In this document: positions 1 to 6,902 of the stretch, one piece after another | How the letters are laid out: each line of letters starts with the position of its first letter | How positions within the stretch are numbered: position 1 is the first letter of the stretch | Assembly (NCBI GenBank): GCA_964621645.1 | Contig: CAZUMH010000065.1 | Coordinates: forward strand, 1-20,505 | Reading direction: 5' to 3' | Length of the DNA: 20,505 nt | Origin: CAZUMH01 sp964621645 | GTDB lineage: Bacteria; Zhuqueibacterota; QNDG01; JAGLOF01 | Made by a program: the position numbers and the translations under genes | The notes under the pieces: model-generated | What the model saw: only the letters and a program-made list of their open reading frames with translations | Database searches by the model: none | What the model was told of the DNA's origin: nothing

Positions 1-408
1 GTCACAGCTGCCGGTCATCACCAGTTTGCCGTGCTTAACGCCTTTTAAACTGATAATCTCATCGGCCAGGGCGCGCAGGGCGCCGGCCTTCCCCTTCACG
101 GCCAGCACTTCAAGGCAGTAATCATGATCCAGATGGACGTGCATCGAAGAAACAACCTTGCTGTGTTCACGGTGCTGCCTGCTGGTCAAACTGTCCTGAA
201 GCTCCCGCTGATGGTGATTGTATATGATGGTGATAGTACCCACGGTCTCCGCCTCCTCATCCTCCCACTTCTCCCGCAGCAGCCGTTCCCGAACCAGATC
301 CCTGAAGGCTTCGGAACGATTGGAATAGCCGCGTCGTGCCAAATGGTCATCGAATTTCTCCAGCAGCGCGCTGTCCATGGAAATACCGAATCGGGTAATC
401 TTGTGCAT
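1..408 (-). CDS. nikR: Nickel-responsive regulator NikR (3' end cut by window edge)
   Basis: This is a ribbon-helix-helix repressor that senses Ni(II) and usually controls nickel uptake or nickel enzyme genes. The 136 visible residues align along nearly the whole E. coli NikR sequence as I remember it. The N-terminal ribbon-helix-helix is seen in RFGISMDSALLEKFD and the RGYSNRSEAFRDL stretch. The C-terminal ACT-like metal domain contains HVHLDHDYCLEV. All four Ni ligands of the family appear present as H79, H90, H92 and C98. There is no stop before the edge, so only a few residues should be missing, since family members are about 130-150 residues. The start ATG has an AGGAG at 415-419, inside the end of the upstream Nudix gene, only 3 bases after that gene's stop. 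It is therefore probably the last gene of a thi4-thiE-nudix-nikR transcript. Its target genes are not visible. Family assignment is firm; regulatory targets are unknown. Confidence 0.93.
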   Translation of the reverse strand, partial: MHKITRFGISMDSALLEKFDDHLARRGYSNRSEAFRDLVRERLLREKWEDEEAETVGTITIIYNHHQRELQDSLTSRQHREHSKVVSSMHVHLDHDYCLEVLAVKGKAGALRALADEIISLKGVKHGKLVMTGSCD

Positions 409-411
409 GTA

Positions 412-1014
412 TTACTCCTGTCCCTGTAAAATCTTGCCACTGCTCCCTGCCGCTGACATGCCAGCTCCGAAACGGCCCAGAAAATAGTAGTAAACACTGG
501 CGCTGATCCGGCAGCCCTTATCCGCCAGCTCCGTCATAATCCGGATCAAATCATCGTCTCCCGCCAGAACCACCTCTATCTCTTCTGTCGCTTCCGGTCT
601 CGGATTAGGATTGTTATTTTCCTGGAGATTCTCATCCACTTCCATAATAACCAGCCTGACCTCTAGATCCATAGTAGCGGGATTCACCTGCAGCGGCGGT
701 CCTATCATGATAACAGAACCGGTATAGCCGGTCTCCTCCAGCAGTTCCTGTCTGGCCTGGCCGGCTGCATCATTCTTCTCCAGCAATCCGGCCGGAAACT
801 CCAGTACCCATCCTTCCACGGCCGGTCGAAACTGTTTTATCAGAATGTAACGCCCCGAAGGCTGCAAGCGGGCGATGATCACCACGACACCGTTACAGCC
901 GCTGCGGCGAATGCTTTCCCAATTATAGGCAGTCCCGTCTTTTCCCAGGTAGGTGGATTGCACCAGGGTGAGCCATTCTCCCCGGCAGAGATCCTTTTCA
1001 GAGATTTTTTTCAC
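412..1014 (-). CDS. Nudix hydrolase, ADP-ribose pyrophosphatase/NUDT5-like
   Basis: A 200-residue Nudix hydrolase expected to cut nucleoside diphosphates linked to another group, giving AMP plus a phosphorylated product. It resembles the ADP-ribose pyrophosphatase group: a WESIRR segment near residue 32, the KQFRP strand at 60-64, EFPAGLL before the Nudix helix, and a PNPRP/EEIEVV tail segment as in human NUDT5. The Nudix box runs from G76 to Y97. The glutamates E90, E93 and E94 that bind metal are present, but the usual Arg before E90 is Gln (Q89) and the loop is one residue short. The start is GTG at 1014 with AGGAA 5 bases upstream, and the gene overlaps the end of thiE by 17 bases, so it is translationally coupled. 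Its place between thiE and nikR, in an operon with thi4, makes adenylated thiazole a likely substrate. That is inference; general ADP-sugar clean-up is the alternative. Confidence 0.88.
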   Translation of the reverse strand: MKKISEKDLCRGEWLTLVQSTYLGKDGTAYNWESIRRSGCNGVVVIIARLQPSGRYILIKQFRPAVEGWVLEFPAGLLEKNDAAGQARQELLEETGYTGSVIMIGPPLQVNPATMDLEVRLVIMEVDENLQENNNPNPRPEATEEIEVVLAGDDDLIRIMTELADKGCRISASVYYYFLGRFGAGMSAAGSSGKILQGQE

Positions 1015-1633
1015 GCCATTCCTGCCAGATATCCATGAGCATTCGAATTTCTCCCCTGGGATTGCGGGATTGGGTTACCGGTCTCACGCAGGCGAAATTA
1101 ATCGCGCCGGCATCGAGTACCCTGGTTAGATTATCTTTATTAATCCCGCCGATGGCTACCGCGGGCAGTGTCGTTCCACGAATAATCCTCCCCATCATTT
1201 CCAGCCCCAGATCAGGGTCCGGCTCTTTTTTGGTTGGCGTGGGGAAGACCGGTCCGACACCAATATAATGGGGCCTCTCATCCTTGGCCGCTGCCGCCTG
1301 CTCCGGGCTATGGGTGGAATATCCGATGATTTTGGACTCGTCGCCCCAGATCCGCCCGGCCTCTACCGGCGTCATATCCTCCTGTCCCAAATGCAGACCG
1401 TCAGCGTCAACCGCCATGGCCACCTGGACATCATCGTTGACAATGAACAGAGTCTTGCTGCCCTTGGTAATTGATCGCAGGTCCTGTGCCGTCCGGATAA
1501 ACTCATCACATGATACATCTTTCATCCTCAGCTGCAGAAAAGCGACTTCTTCCGCCACAGCCGCTTCGGCACAGGTATGGTAACCCGCCGGTGGATCCGT
1601 CAGAACGACGTAAAGTCCGAAAACCCTATTCAT
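998..1633 (-). CDS. thiE: Thiamine-phosphate synthase ThiE
   Basis: ThiE joins hydroxymethylpyrimidine diphosphate with thiazole phosphate to give thiamine phosphate in the cytosol. The 211 residues form one TIM-barrel domain of normal family length. Family signatures seen are QLRMKD (34-39), IVNDDVQVA (64-72, with N66 and D67), DGLHLGQED (78-86), GYSTHS (104-109), GPVFPTPTKK (127-136) and AIGGIN (160-165). The last strand, INFACVRPVTQSRNP, is less typical than the usual AVVSAI-type ending. The start is the ATG at 1633. A longer open frame reaches 1747, but that part only mirrors Thi4 codons. The ATG lies inside the last codons of thi4 (8-base overlap), and the gene overlaps the Nudix gene downstream by 17 bases, so three genes are tightly coupled. 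No ThiC or ThiD gene is in the window, so the pyrimidine branch must lie elsewhere. Confidence 0.93.
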   Translation of the reverse strand: MNRVFGLYVVLTDPPAGYHTCAEAAVAEEVAFLQLRMKDVSCDEFIRTAQDLRSITKGSKTLFIVNDDVQVAMAVDADGLHLGQEDMTPVEAGRIWGDESKIIGYSTHSPEQAAAAKDERPHYIGVGPVFPTPTKKEPDPDLGLEMMGRIIRGTTLPAVAIGGINKDNLTRVLDAGAINFACVRPVTQSRNPRGEIRMLMDIWQEWREKNL

Positions 1634-2396
1634 GCAAATCCCGCTGGATGATTTCCGCGATTTTCCTGCCGCTCTTAAGCATGCCGCCGAAGATCGGCCC
1701 CATCCGGAATCCCCCGCCGGCGTTGTTGGCCGCCATACCGGAGGCATAGAGGCCCGGGTAGAGCCGTTTGGTGTTTTCCATCGTCGCCTCTTCTCCCTTC
1801 TCCATCCACATGGGGCGTTCTCCCATAATGCCTCCGTCCGGTGTCTGAAGGGTCACACCGGCCTTACGCGCCGCCAGAGCCGTTATCTCGCTGGGATGGC
1901 CGGTACCATCCAGTACTGCCCGGGATGTAACGATGAGTGGATCCACGTGCATCTGCAGGCGCTCCACCGGCGTCCAGTTGATAACCACACCGCACACTTT
2001 CTTATTTTTAAACACGATATCTTCCACGCTCACGGCATTGAAAATGACCGCGCCTGCACGTAAAGCTCCCACAATGAGAGCGCTGGCCATCTCCACCGAA
2101 TCGGCTGAATAGTACCCCTCCCCGGCATCTCGAAAGCGGATGGAAAAGTCCTTCATAATATCGAGGGCATCCTCCTGTACTACCACCTCGTTAAACAGCA
2201 TCCCTCCGCCCCAGACGCCTCCGCCCGGTGCCAGTTTCCGTTCGAAAACCGCTGTCTTTACTCCCTTGTCGGCTAAATACTTCGCGGCGACCAGTCCTGA
2301 AGGCCCTGCCCCCACGATGGCCACATCGACGCTAAGGTTTTCGCTGAGTTTGTGAAAAAAACGATCCGTGATGATGGCGGTAATTTTTTCTTCCAT
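1626..2396 (-). CDS. thi4: Thiazole synthase Thi4, histidine (sulfide-dependent) type
   Basis: Thi4 builds the adenylated thiazole precursor of thiamine from NAD, glycine and a sulfur source. The 256-residue protein shows the FAD/NAD-type dinucleotide fold with VAIVGAGPSGLVAA (25-38), the FERKLAPGGGVWGGG loop (51-65), VLDGTGH (161-167) and a C-terminal AANNAGGGFRMGPIFGGML segment. At the position of the yeast sulfur-donating cysteine (C205, in SCMDP) the sequence reads MHVDP, that is H150. His in this position is typical of archaeal and some bacterial Thi4 proteins that use free sulfide catalytically with Fe(II), instead of sacrificing their own cysteine. The start is the ATG at 2396 with GGGAG at 2403-2407; an in-frame TTG at 2468 overlaps the promoter and is rejected. 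It is the first gene of the operon. I see no TPP riboswitch in its short leader. Confidence 0.95.
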   Translation of the reverse strand: MEEKITAIITDRFFHKLSENLSVDVAIVGAGPSGLVAAKYLADKGVKTAVFERKLAPGGGVWGGGMLFNEVVVQEDALDIMKDFSIRFRDAGEGYYSADSVEMASALIVGALRAGAVIFNAVSVEDIVFKNKKVCGVVINWTPVERLQMHVDPLIVTSRAVLDGTGHPSEITALAARKAGVTLQTPDGGIMGERPMWMEKGEEATMENTKRLYPGLYASGMAANNAGGGFRMGPIFGGMLKSGRKIAEIIQRDLHE

Positions 2397-2439
2397 GAAA
2401 TTCTCCCGATTCAGGATGTTCTGCTCTGAAAGCAAAATT

Positions 2440-2468
2440 AAAATAGGAGAATAAAGAGAAAAATGCAA
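2440..2468 (-). promoter_or_regulatory. Putative sigma70 promoter of the thi4-thiE-nudix-nikR operon
   Basis: Reading the minus strand, TTGCAT (2468-2463) is followed after 17 bases by TATTTT (2445-2440). Transcription would start near 2433, leaving a leader of about 36 bases before the Thi4 ATG. This is too short to hold a TPP riboswitch. The assignment rests only on hexamer match and spacing. Confidence 0.5.
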
Positions 2469-2643
2469 GGCCTAATCTCTCCCGGTTCCCGACAATTCGC
2501 TGAATACCCGTAGAGGCAAGATGTACTGGAATCATCTTCCAACCGCGGGGAGAACAATCACGACCGGGACACAGATGTTCCCTGTCGGAAGGGAAAGATT
2601 CCGCGGGGACCGTGACACACTTTTTGCTTTATCTGGATTGAAC
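2469..2643. other. Non-coding spacer between the two divergent promoters
   Basis: The gap between thi4 and the trehalose gene is 301 bases in all (2397-2697). Apart from the two promoters, this middle part shows no gene I believe. It holds a 9-base direct repeat CCGCGGGGA (about 2543 and 2611) and a small inverted repeat CGGAA/TTCCG around 2586-2613. Either could be a regulator site, but neither matches an operator I recognise. Confidence 0.5.
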
Positions 2644-2672
2644 TTGCATAATTGTAATTTTCTTAATATATT
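2644..2672 (+). promoter_or_regulatory. Putative sigma70 promoter of the trehalose gene, within an inverted repeat
   Basis: TTGCAT (2644-2649) is followed after 17 bases by TATATT (2667-2672), placing a start near 2679. The following leader carries a full AGGAGGA Shine-Dalgarno at 2684-2690, 7 bases before the ATG. The promoter lies inside an imperfect inverted repeat, TTGCATAAT (2644-2652) and ATTATAGCAA (2670-2679), which could be a repressor site. The -35 hexamer is the same as that of the divergent thi promoter. Confidence 0.65.
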
Positions 2673-2697
2673 ATAGCAATAACAGGAGGACCTGGAT

Positions 2698-4900
2698 ATG
2701 GGCCGTATGCTCCTTGTATCGAACCGTCTGCCGCTTACGGTGGAAAAGAAGAACAGCCGTTTCGCCGTGAAAGAAAGTGTCGGAGGGGTCGCCACGGGAC
2801 TTTCGTCCATCTACCGTAATGACAAGGGCCTCTGGCTCGGCTGGTGCGGATTGTCTCATGAGACGGTTTCCTCTTCCGAAAAAATCCACCTTTCATCACT
2901 GCTGCAACGTAAATATGACTGTTTCCCTCTCTATCTGGGGAGAAAGGATATCCGCGCTTTTTACTCGGGATTCTGCAACAGAACGATCTGGCCTCTTTTT
3001 CATTACTTCCCCCACCTCACCGAATATGACTTGACGACATGGAAGTCCTACCAGAAAGTCAACAGACTCTTCTGTGAAACAGTGCTGCAGATCGCCGAAC
3101 CGGACGATACCATCTGGATCCACGATTACCATCTCTTCCTTCTGCCCGGCCTGTTGCGCCGTCATCTTCCCAAGGCTCAGATAGGATTCTTCCTGCATAT
3201 CCCCTTTCCTTCCTACGAGCTCTTTCGTCTGCTGCCCTGGCGCGGAGAGATATTGGAAGGGATATTGGGGTCCGACCTCATCGGTTTTCATACCTATGGA
3301 TACCTCCGTCATTTCATCAGCAGCATCCAGCGTATTTTGGGATTGGAATATTCCATGGGCAAGATCACTTTCGGCAACCGGATGCTGCGGGTGGACGCCT
3401 TCCCCATGGGCATCGATTACCAGAAATATCACACCGCCCCGCTGGATAAGAACCTTTTCGAGGAACTCCAGCCCCGCTCCGGTGAGGGAAAGACAAAAAT
3501 AATCCTCTCGGTTGACAGACTGGATTACACCAAAGGCATCCCGGAGCGCCTTAANNNNNNNNNNCCTTAAAGCGTTCGATTACTTTCTGGATCACTACCC
3601 GCGGTACCATGAAAAAGTGATTCTGGTCATGGTGGCGGTCCCCTCCCGCACCAGTGTGCCTACCTACCATAATTTGAAAAAAGAGGTTGACGAACTGGTA
3701 GGATACATTAACGGGAAGCACTCCACTCTGGGCTGGACGCCTATTCAATACTACTATCGTTCCTTTGATTTTAACAGGCTGGTCACCCTCTACAGCCTCT
3801 CTGATGTAGCGCTGCTCACTCCGTTACGGGACGGCATGAACCTGGTCGCCAAGGAGTACATCGCCAGTAAAAAAGATGGGAAAGGAGTACTGATTTTCAG
3901 TGAAATGGCCGGCGCTACCAGTGAATTGGGTGAAGCCCTGATTGTTAATCCGAATAACAGGGAAGAAATCGCGGCAAAACTGAAACAGGCTCTGGAAATG
4001 TCCGTTGCCGAACAGAAGGAAAGATTTTCATTGATGCAGGAACGTATCAGCCGTTATACCATTTTTACCTGGGCCGAGGATTTCATCCAGCGCCTCTCGC
4101 TCTGCAAATCCGAACAGGCACAAATCAAGACCAGACACGTCAGTGACGAGAACAGGAAGAAAATTCTCGATTCCTATAAGCGGGCCGGTCGCCGTCTCAT
4201 CATTCTCGATTACGACGGCACCCTGGTTCCCTTCCAAAAGGACCCATCGCAGGCTAAACCGGGTAAGGAGATATTTAAGACCCTGAACAAGCTTATCCGG
4301 GATAATAAAAACGAGTTGGTAATCGTCAGCGGGCGGGACAAGGAAACCCTGGATAAATGGTTCGGCCATCTCAACATAAATCTTTCCGCTGAGCATGGGC
4401 TCTGGATTAAGAACCGGAAGGACGACTGGCACATGCTGGAGCACATAGGGAACGAATGGAAGGAAGTCATCAGGCCCATCATGAGACTTTTCGTTGATCG
4501 CACCCCGGGTTCTTTCATCGAGGAAAAATCTCACTCTCTGGTCTGGCACTACCGCAAAGCGGACCTGGGTATGGGAACCCTCAGGGCGAGGGAATTAAAA
4601 ACGGAACTGCTCCATTTAACCGCCAATCTCAACCTGCATGTCATGACGGGGAATATGGTATTGGAGGTGAAACGAAGTGAGATCAACAAGGGACGGGCCG
4701 TCTATTACTGGAGTTCCGAGGGATCCTGGGAATTCATTTTTGCCGTGGGTGACGACTTCACCGATGAGTACATCTTCGAAGAGCTGCCGGGCAAAGCGTT
4801 TAAAATAAAGGTTGGGATCGGCATGACCAAGGCCGATTACTTTCTCAGGGATCAGGCTGAAGTACTGGAGCTCCTGCGGGAGATGAGTGAACAAAACTGA
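2698..4900 (+). CDS. otsAB: Fused trehalose-6-phosphate synthase/phosphatase (OtsA-OtsB), interrupted by a 10-N scaffold gap
   Basis: A two-domain cytosolic enzyme that makes trehalose 6-phosphate from UDP-glucose and glucose 6-phosphate and then dephosphorylates it to trehalose, a stress protectant. The GT20 domain shows VGGVATGL (28-35), FYSGFCNRTIWPLFHYFP (88-105), WIHDYHLFLLP, HIPFPS, SVDRLDYTKGIP (271-282, with the R and K equivalent to E. coli R262 and K267) and LRDGMNLVAKEY. The HAD phosphatase domain shows ILDYDGTL (nucleophile about D499), IVSGRD, EVKRSEINKG and VGDDFTDE. The Ns at 3555-3564 break the frame, but CCTTAA occurs on both sides. Merging the two copies gives ERLKAFDYF, restores a single frame and yields a 728-residue protein. 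I therefore see an assembly artefact, not a pseudogene. Start ATG 2698 has a strong AGGAGGA; a second ATG three codons later is less well spaced. It is monocistronic with its own promoter and terminator. Confidence 0.95.
3549..3570. other. False scaffold gap: 10 Ns flanked by a shared CCTTAA
   Basis: Positions 3555-3564 are N. CCTTAA ends the left contig (3549-3554) and begins the right contig (3565-3570). Removing the Ns and one copy (16 bases) joins the two coding parts in frame across the conserved trehalose synthase segment. The true gap length is therefore probably zero with a 6-base overlap. Confidence 0.85.
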
Positions 4901-4924
4901 TCCTATCATCTGCTGGTTTTAGAG

Positions 4925-4964
4925 AAGGCCCGGTAAGAAGTGATTGAAATTCCCGGGCCTTTTT
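4925..4964 (+). terminator. Rho-independent terminator after otsAB
   Basis: AAGGCCCGG (4925-4933) pairs perfectly with CCGGGCCTT (4953-4961) around a 19-base loop, and a run of Ts (4960-4964) follows. It begins 24 bases after the otsAB stop. It overlaps an in-frame TTG at 4944 that could otherwise be taken as the start of the next gene. Confidence 0.8.
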
Positions 4965-4990
4965 CGTATCTTGCCTGCGCTTTTTATCGA

Positions 4991-4998
4991 GGGAGGAG
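4991..4998 (+). promoter_or_regulatory. Ribosome binding site that fixes the GT9 start at GTG 5001
   Basis: GGGAGGAG sits just before GTG at 5001. The core GGAGG ends 4 bases from the start, which is close but workable. The longer open frame from TTG 4944 would run through the terminator hairpin, so the GTG is preferred. Confidence 0.65.
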
Positions 4999-5000
4999 TA

Positions 5001-6110
5001 GTGTCAATCTGGAACCGTATCGATCAATACGGTAAACGTACCGGTCTGCGCTATCTGGAACGGCTGCTGACCCGCCCGCTTATTACACCCCGCCAGATCA
5101 ACTGGAAGCGGGTCCGGCGCCTCCTCATCGTGCGGCAGCAGGATCAGCTGGGAGATTTTCTCCTCTCATCTCCGGCCTGGACCGCATTGCGCCGGGCTCT
5201 TCCGGGGGTACACATCGGTATGGTGGCCCGCAGTTATGCCGCCGATGTGGTCATTAGCAATCCGGCCGTGGACGAACTGCTTGTCTTTTACGAGAACGGG
5301 CTGCGATGGACTCCCCGGCGACTGGCCGATTTTGCCCGCCGCCTCTATCATAAATGGGACATGACCGTGGTGCTCAGTTCCGAGAGCCATTCCCTGACCA
5401 GTGATCTCCTGGCCTACTTCTCCGGGGCGAGTTACACCCTTGGCAGCGCCCGCAAGACCTTTCCGGGCTGTCAGAGAAATTTCTTTTATAATCTTATCGC
5501 TCCTGAGGGAGAACCCGGGAAACACCAAAGCCCGCGCAACTGCGAGATCGTCGAATATCTGGGATTTCCCGTATCCAGCCTGCAGGAGGAGATCCACATT
5601 ACCGCTGAGGAAAAAGAATGTATACACCGTCTGTATCCCGATCTTTATTCCTCACCCGGCCTCGTAATCGGTCTCCATATCGGCGCCAACAAGATCGAAA
5701 ACCGCTGGCCCCTGGAAAAATTCGCCGAACTGGCAGTGAGACTGGAGCGGAAAAAGGATCTGCGCCTGGCCATATTCTGGGGTCCCCGGGAAAAGCGTCT
5801 GGCCCGAGAATTCCGGGCTTTGTCTCCGGAAGGACGGATAACCTTTATTCCGCCGACCTCTCTGCGCAACCAGGCCATTCATTTTTCTCTCTGCCGGGCG
5901 GCCGTCTGCAACGACACCGGGGTCATGCACCTCTGTGCCGCGGTGGGCACTCCCCTGGTTGCCGCCTTCGGCCCCACCGATCCGGATCATTGGAAACCGC
6001 TGGGCGATTCCTTCCTGGCCCTGCGCGCGGAGAACGGGAAAACCGCCTCTATCAAAGTGGATGCGGTCCTGGCGGGGCTGGAAAAACTGCTGAGTAAAGA
6101 AAAAAGATGA
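5001..6110 (+). CDS. Glycosyltransferase family 9 (ADP-heptose:LPS heptosyltransferase-like)
   Basis: A GT-B fold enzyme of the heptosyltransferase family, expected at the inner face of the cytoplasmic membrane adding sugars to the lipopolysaccharide core. The 369 residues are of usual length. The N-terminal domain has VRQQDQLGDFLLSSPAWTAL (about 44-63), the acceptor-side motif of the family. The C-terminal donor domain has GLHIGANKIENRWPLEKFAE (about 224-243) and NDTGVMHLCAAVGTP (304-318) followed by AAFGPTDP. These are classical WaaC/WaaF/WaaQ features, but donor and acceptor cannot be named from sequence. The start is GTG 5001. The stop overlaps the next glycosyltransferase by 4 bases (ATGA), so both are one transcription unit. 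No clear promoter is visible between the upstream terminator and this gene. Confidence 0.9.
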   Translation: MSIWNRIDQYGKRTGLRYLERLLTRPLITPRQINWKRVRRLLIVRQQDQLGDFLLSSPAWTALRRALPGVHIGMVARSYAADVVISNPAVDELLVFYENGLRWTPRRLADFARRLYHKWDMTVVLSSESHSLTSDLLAYFSGASYTLGSARKTFPGCQRNFFYNLIAPEGEPGKHQSPRNCEIVEYLGFPVSSLQEEIHITAEEKECIHRLYPDLYSSPGLVIGLHIGANKIENRWPLEKFAELAVRLERKKDLRLAIFWGPREKRLAREFRALSPEGRITFIPPTSLRNQAIHFSLCRAAVCNDTGVMHLCAAVGTPLVAAFGPTDPDHWKPLGDSFLALRAENGKTASIKVDAVLAGLEKLLSKEKR

Positions 6111-6889
6111 AGAGCCCATCCCTCCCCATCTCGGCGGTGATCATCGCGCAGGACGAGGCGGAAAAGATCACCGCGTGTATCCACAGCCTCTCTTTTGCCG
6201 CTGAGGTGCTGGTCATCGACGGCGGCAGCAGAGATGGAACCGTGGAAGCGGCCCGCGCTGCCGGAGCCCGGGTGCTGATCAACCCCTGGCCGGGGTACGT
6301 GGAGCAGCGGCGCTTCGCGCTCGAGAATGCTTCCCATGAATGGATACTCTCGGTAGACGCTGACGAAAGGATATCGACGGAACTGGCGGAAAACATCCGT
6401 AAGATACTGACCGCGCCGGACCGGAACGGATACCTCGTCAACCGGCTCAACCACTTTCTGGGACATCCGGTGCGTTCCTGCGGCTGGTATCCGGACAAGA
6501 TTCTCCGTCTCTTCCGCCGGGATGCCGTCAGTCTGCCCTCGGTGCGTATTCATGAAGGGTTCGATCTGGAAGGAGAGGCCGGGGAACTGGAGGGATTTCT
6601 TCTGCACTATTCCTATGCCAGTATCGAAGAGTACCTTGCCAAGATGAACCGCTACACTTCCCTGGAGGTGCAGGACAAGCTGGCCCGAATTGCCGGAAAA
6701 AAGACCCATTGGTATGATCCTGTCCTGCATTCTCTTTCCCGCTTTTATCGTATGTACATCATTAAAAATGGCTTTCGGGACGGCTTTATCGGCTTTCTCG
6801 TTTCCTGGTTCAGCTCCCTCTATCTCTTTGTCCTCTATGCCAAGATGCGGGAGACCCAATCCGGCGAGTCGGAACGATTATCTAAATAA
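6107..6889 (+). CDS. Glycosyltransferase family 2, WaaE/KdtX-like
   Basis: A 260-residue GT-A glycosyltransferase resembling the LPS core beta-glucosyltransferase WaaE/KdtX group. Visible are the N-terminal SAVIIAQDEAEKI strand-loop (9-21), the VIDGGSRDGT nucleotide-binding segment (36-45), the DXD metal motif in SVDADERIS (82-90, D84 and D86) and the RLFRRD segment near 134-139. The C-terminal part holds a hydrophobic stretch GFIGFLVSWFSSLYLFVLY (228-246) that may lie in or on the membrane. The ATG overlaps the stop of the GT9 gene, so the two are translationally coupled and probably act on the same glycan. The exact sugar is not predictable. rseC follows 13 bases later. Confidence 0.9.
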   Translation: MKSPSLPISAVIIAQDEAEKITACIHSLSFAAEVLVIDGGSRDGTVEAARAAGARVLINPWPGYVEQRRFALENASHEWILSVDADERISTELAENIRKILTAPDRNGYLVNRLNHFLGHPVRSCGWYPDKILRLFRRDAVSLPSVRIHEGFDLEGEAGELEGFLLHYSYASIEEYLAKMNRYTSLEVQDKLARIAGKKTHWYDPVLHSLSRFYRMYIIKNGFRDGFIGFLVSWFSSLYLFVLYAKMRETQSGESERLSK

Positions 6890-6902
6890 TAAGGACACCA
6901 TT

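Noticed and set aside
1634..1747. N-terminal extension of ThiE
   Set aside because: The extra residues are the antisense-frame shadow of the Thi4 C-terminus; the family start MNRVFGLYVV fits ATG 1633.
2653..2672. NikR operator near the trehalose promoter
   Set aside because: The AT-rich inverted arms do not match GTATGA-N16-TCATAC, and in low-complexity promoter DNA such arms arise easily. I kept it only as an unassigned inverted repeat.
2397..2697. TPP riboswitch upstream of thi4
   Set aside because: I looked for the THI-box parts (CUGAGA, ACCUGAUCUGG-like and GCGNAGGGA) on the minus strand and found none in the right order; the leader after the predicted start is only about 36 bases.
2332..2889. 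Three minus-strand open frames in the thi4/otsAB spacer and otsAB start
   Set aside because: No ribosome site or family resemblance; they overlap the promoters and the conserved otsAB start.
3512..4900. Separate gene for the second half of the trehalose enzyme, or a true frameshift
   Set aside because: The N run has an arbitrary length and is flanked by a shared CCTTAA; merging restores one frame, so a pseudogene call is not justified.
4944..5000. N-terminal extension of the GT9 glycosyltransferase from TTG 4944
   Set aside because: It would run through the otsAB terminator hairpin and lacks a ribosome site; GTG 5001 follows GGGAGGAG.
5166..5627. Long minus-strand open frames opposite the glycosyltransferases, rlmD, pepD and the phosphoesterase
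   Set aside because: They lie opposite clearly conserved genes and are explained by the GC-rich codon use of the real frames.
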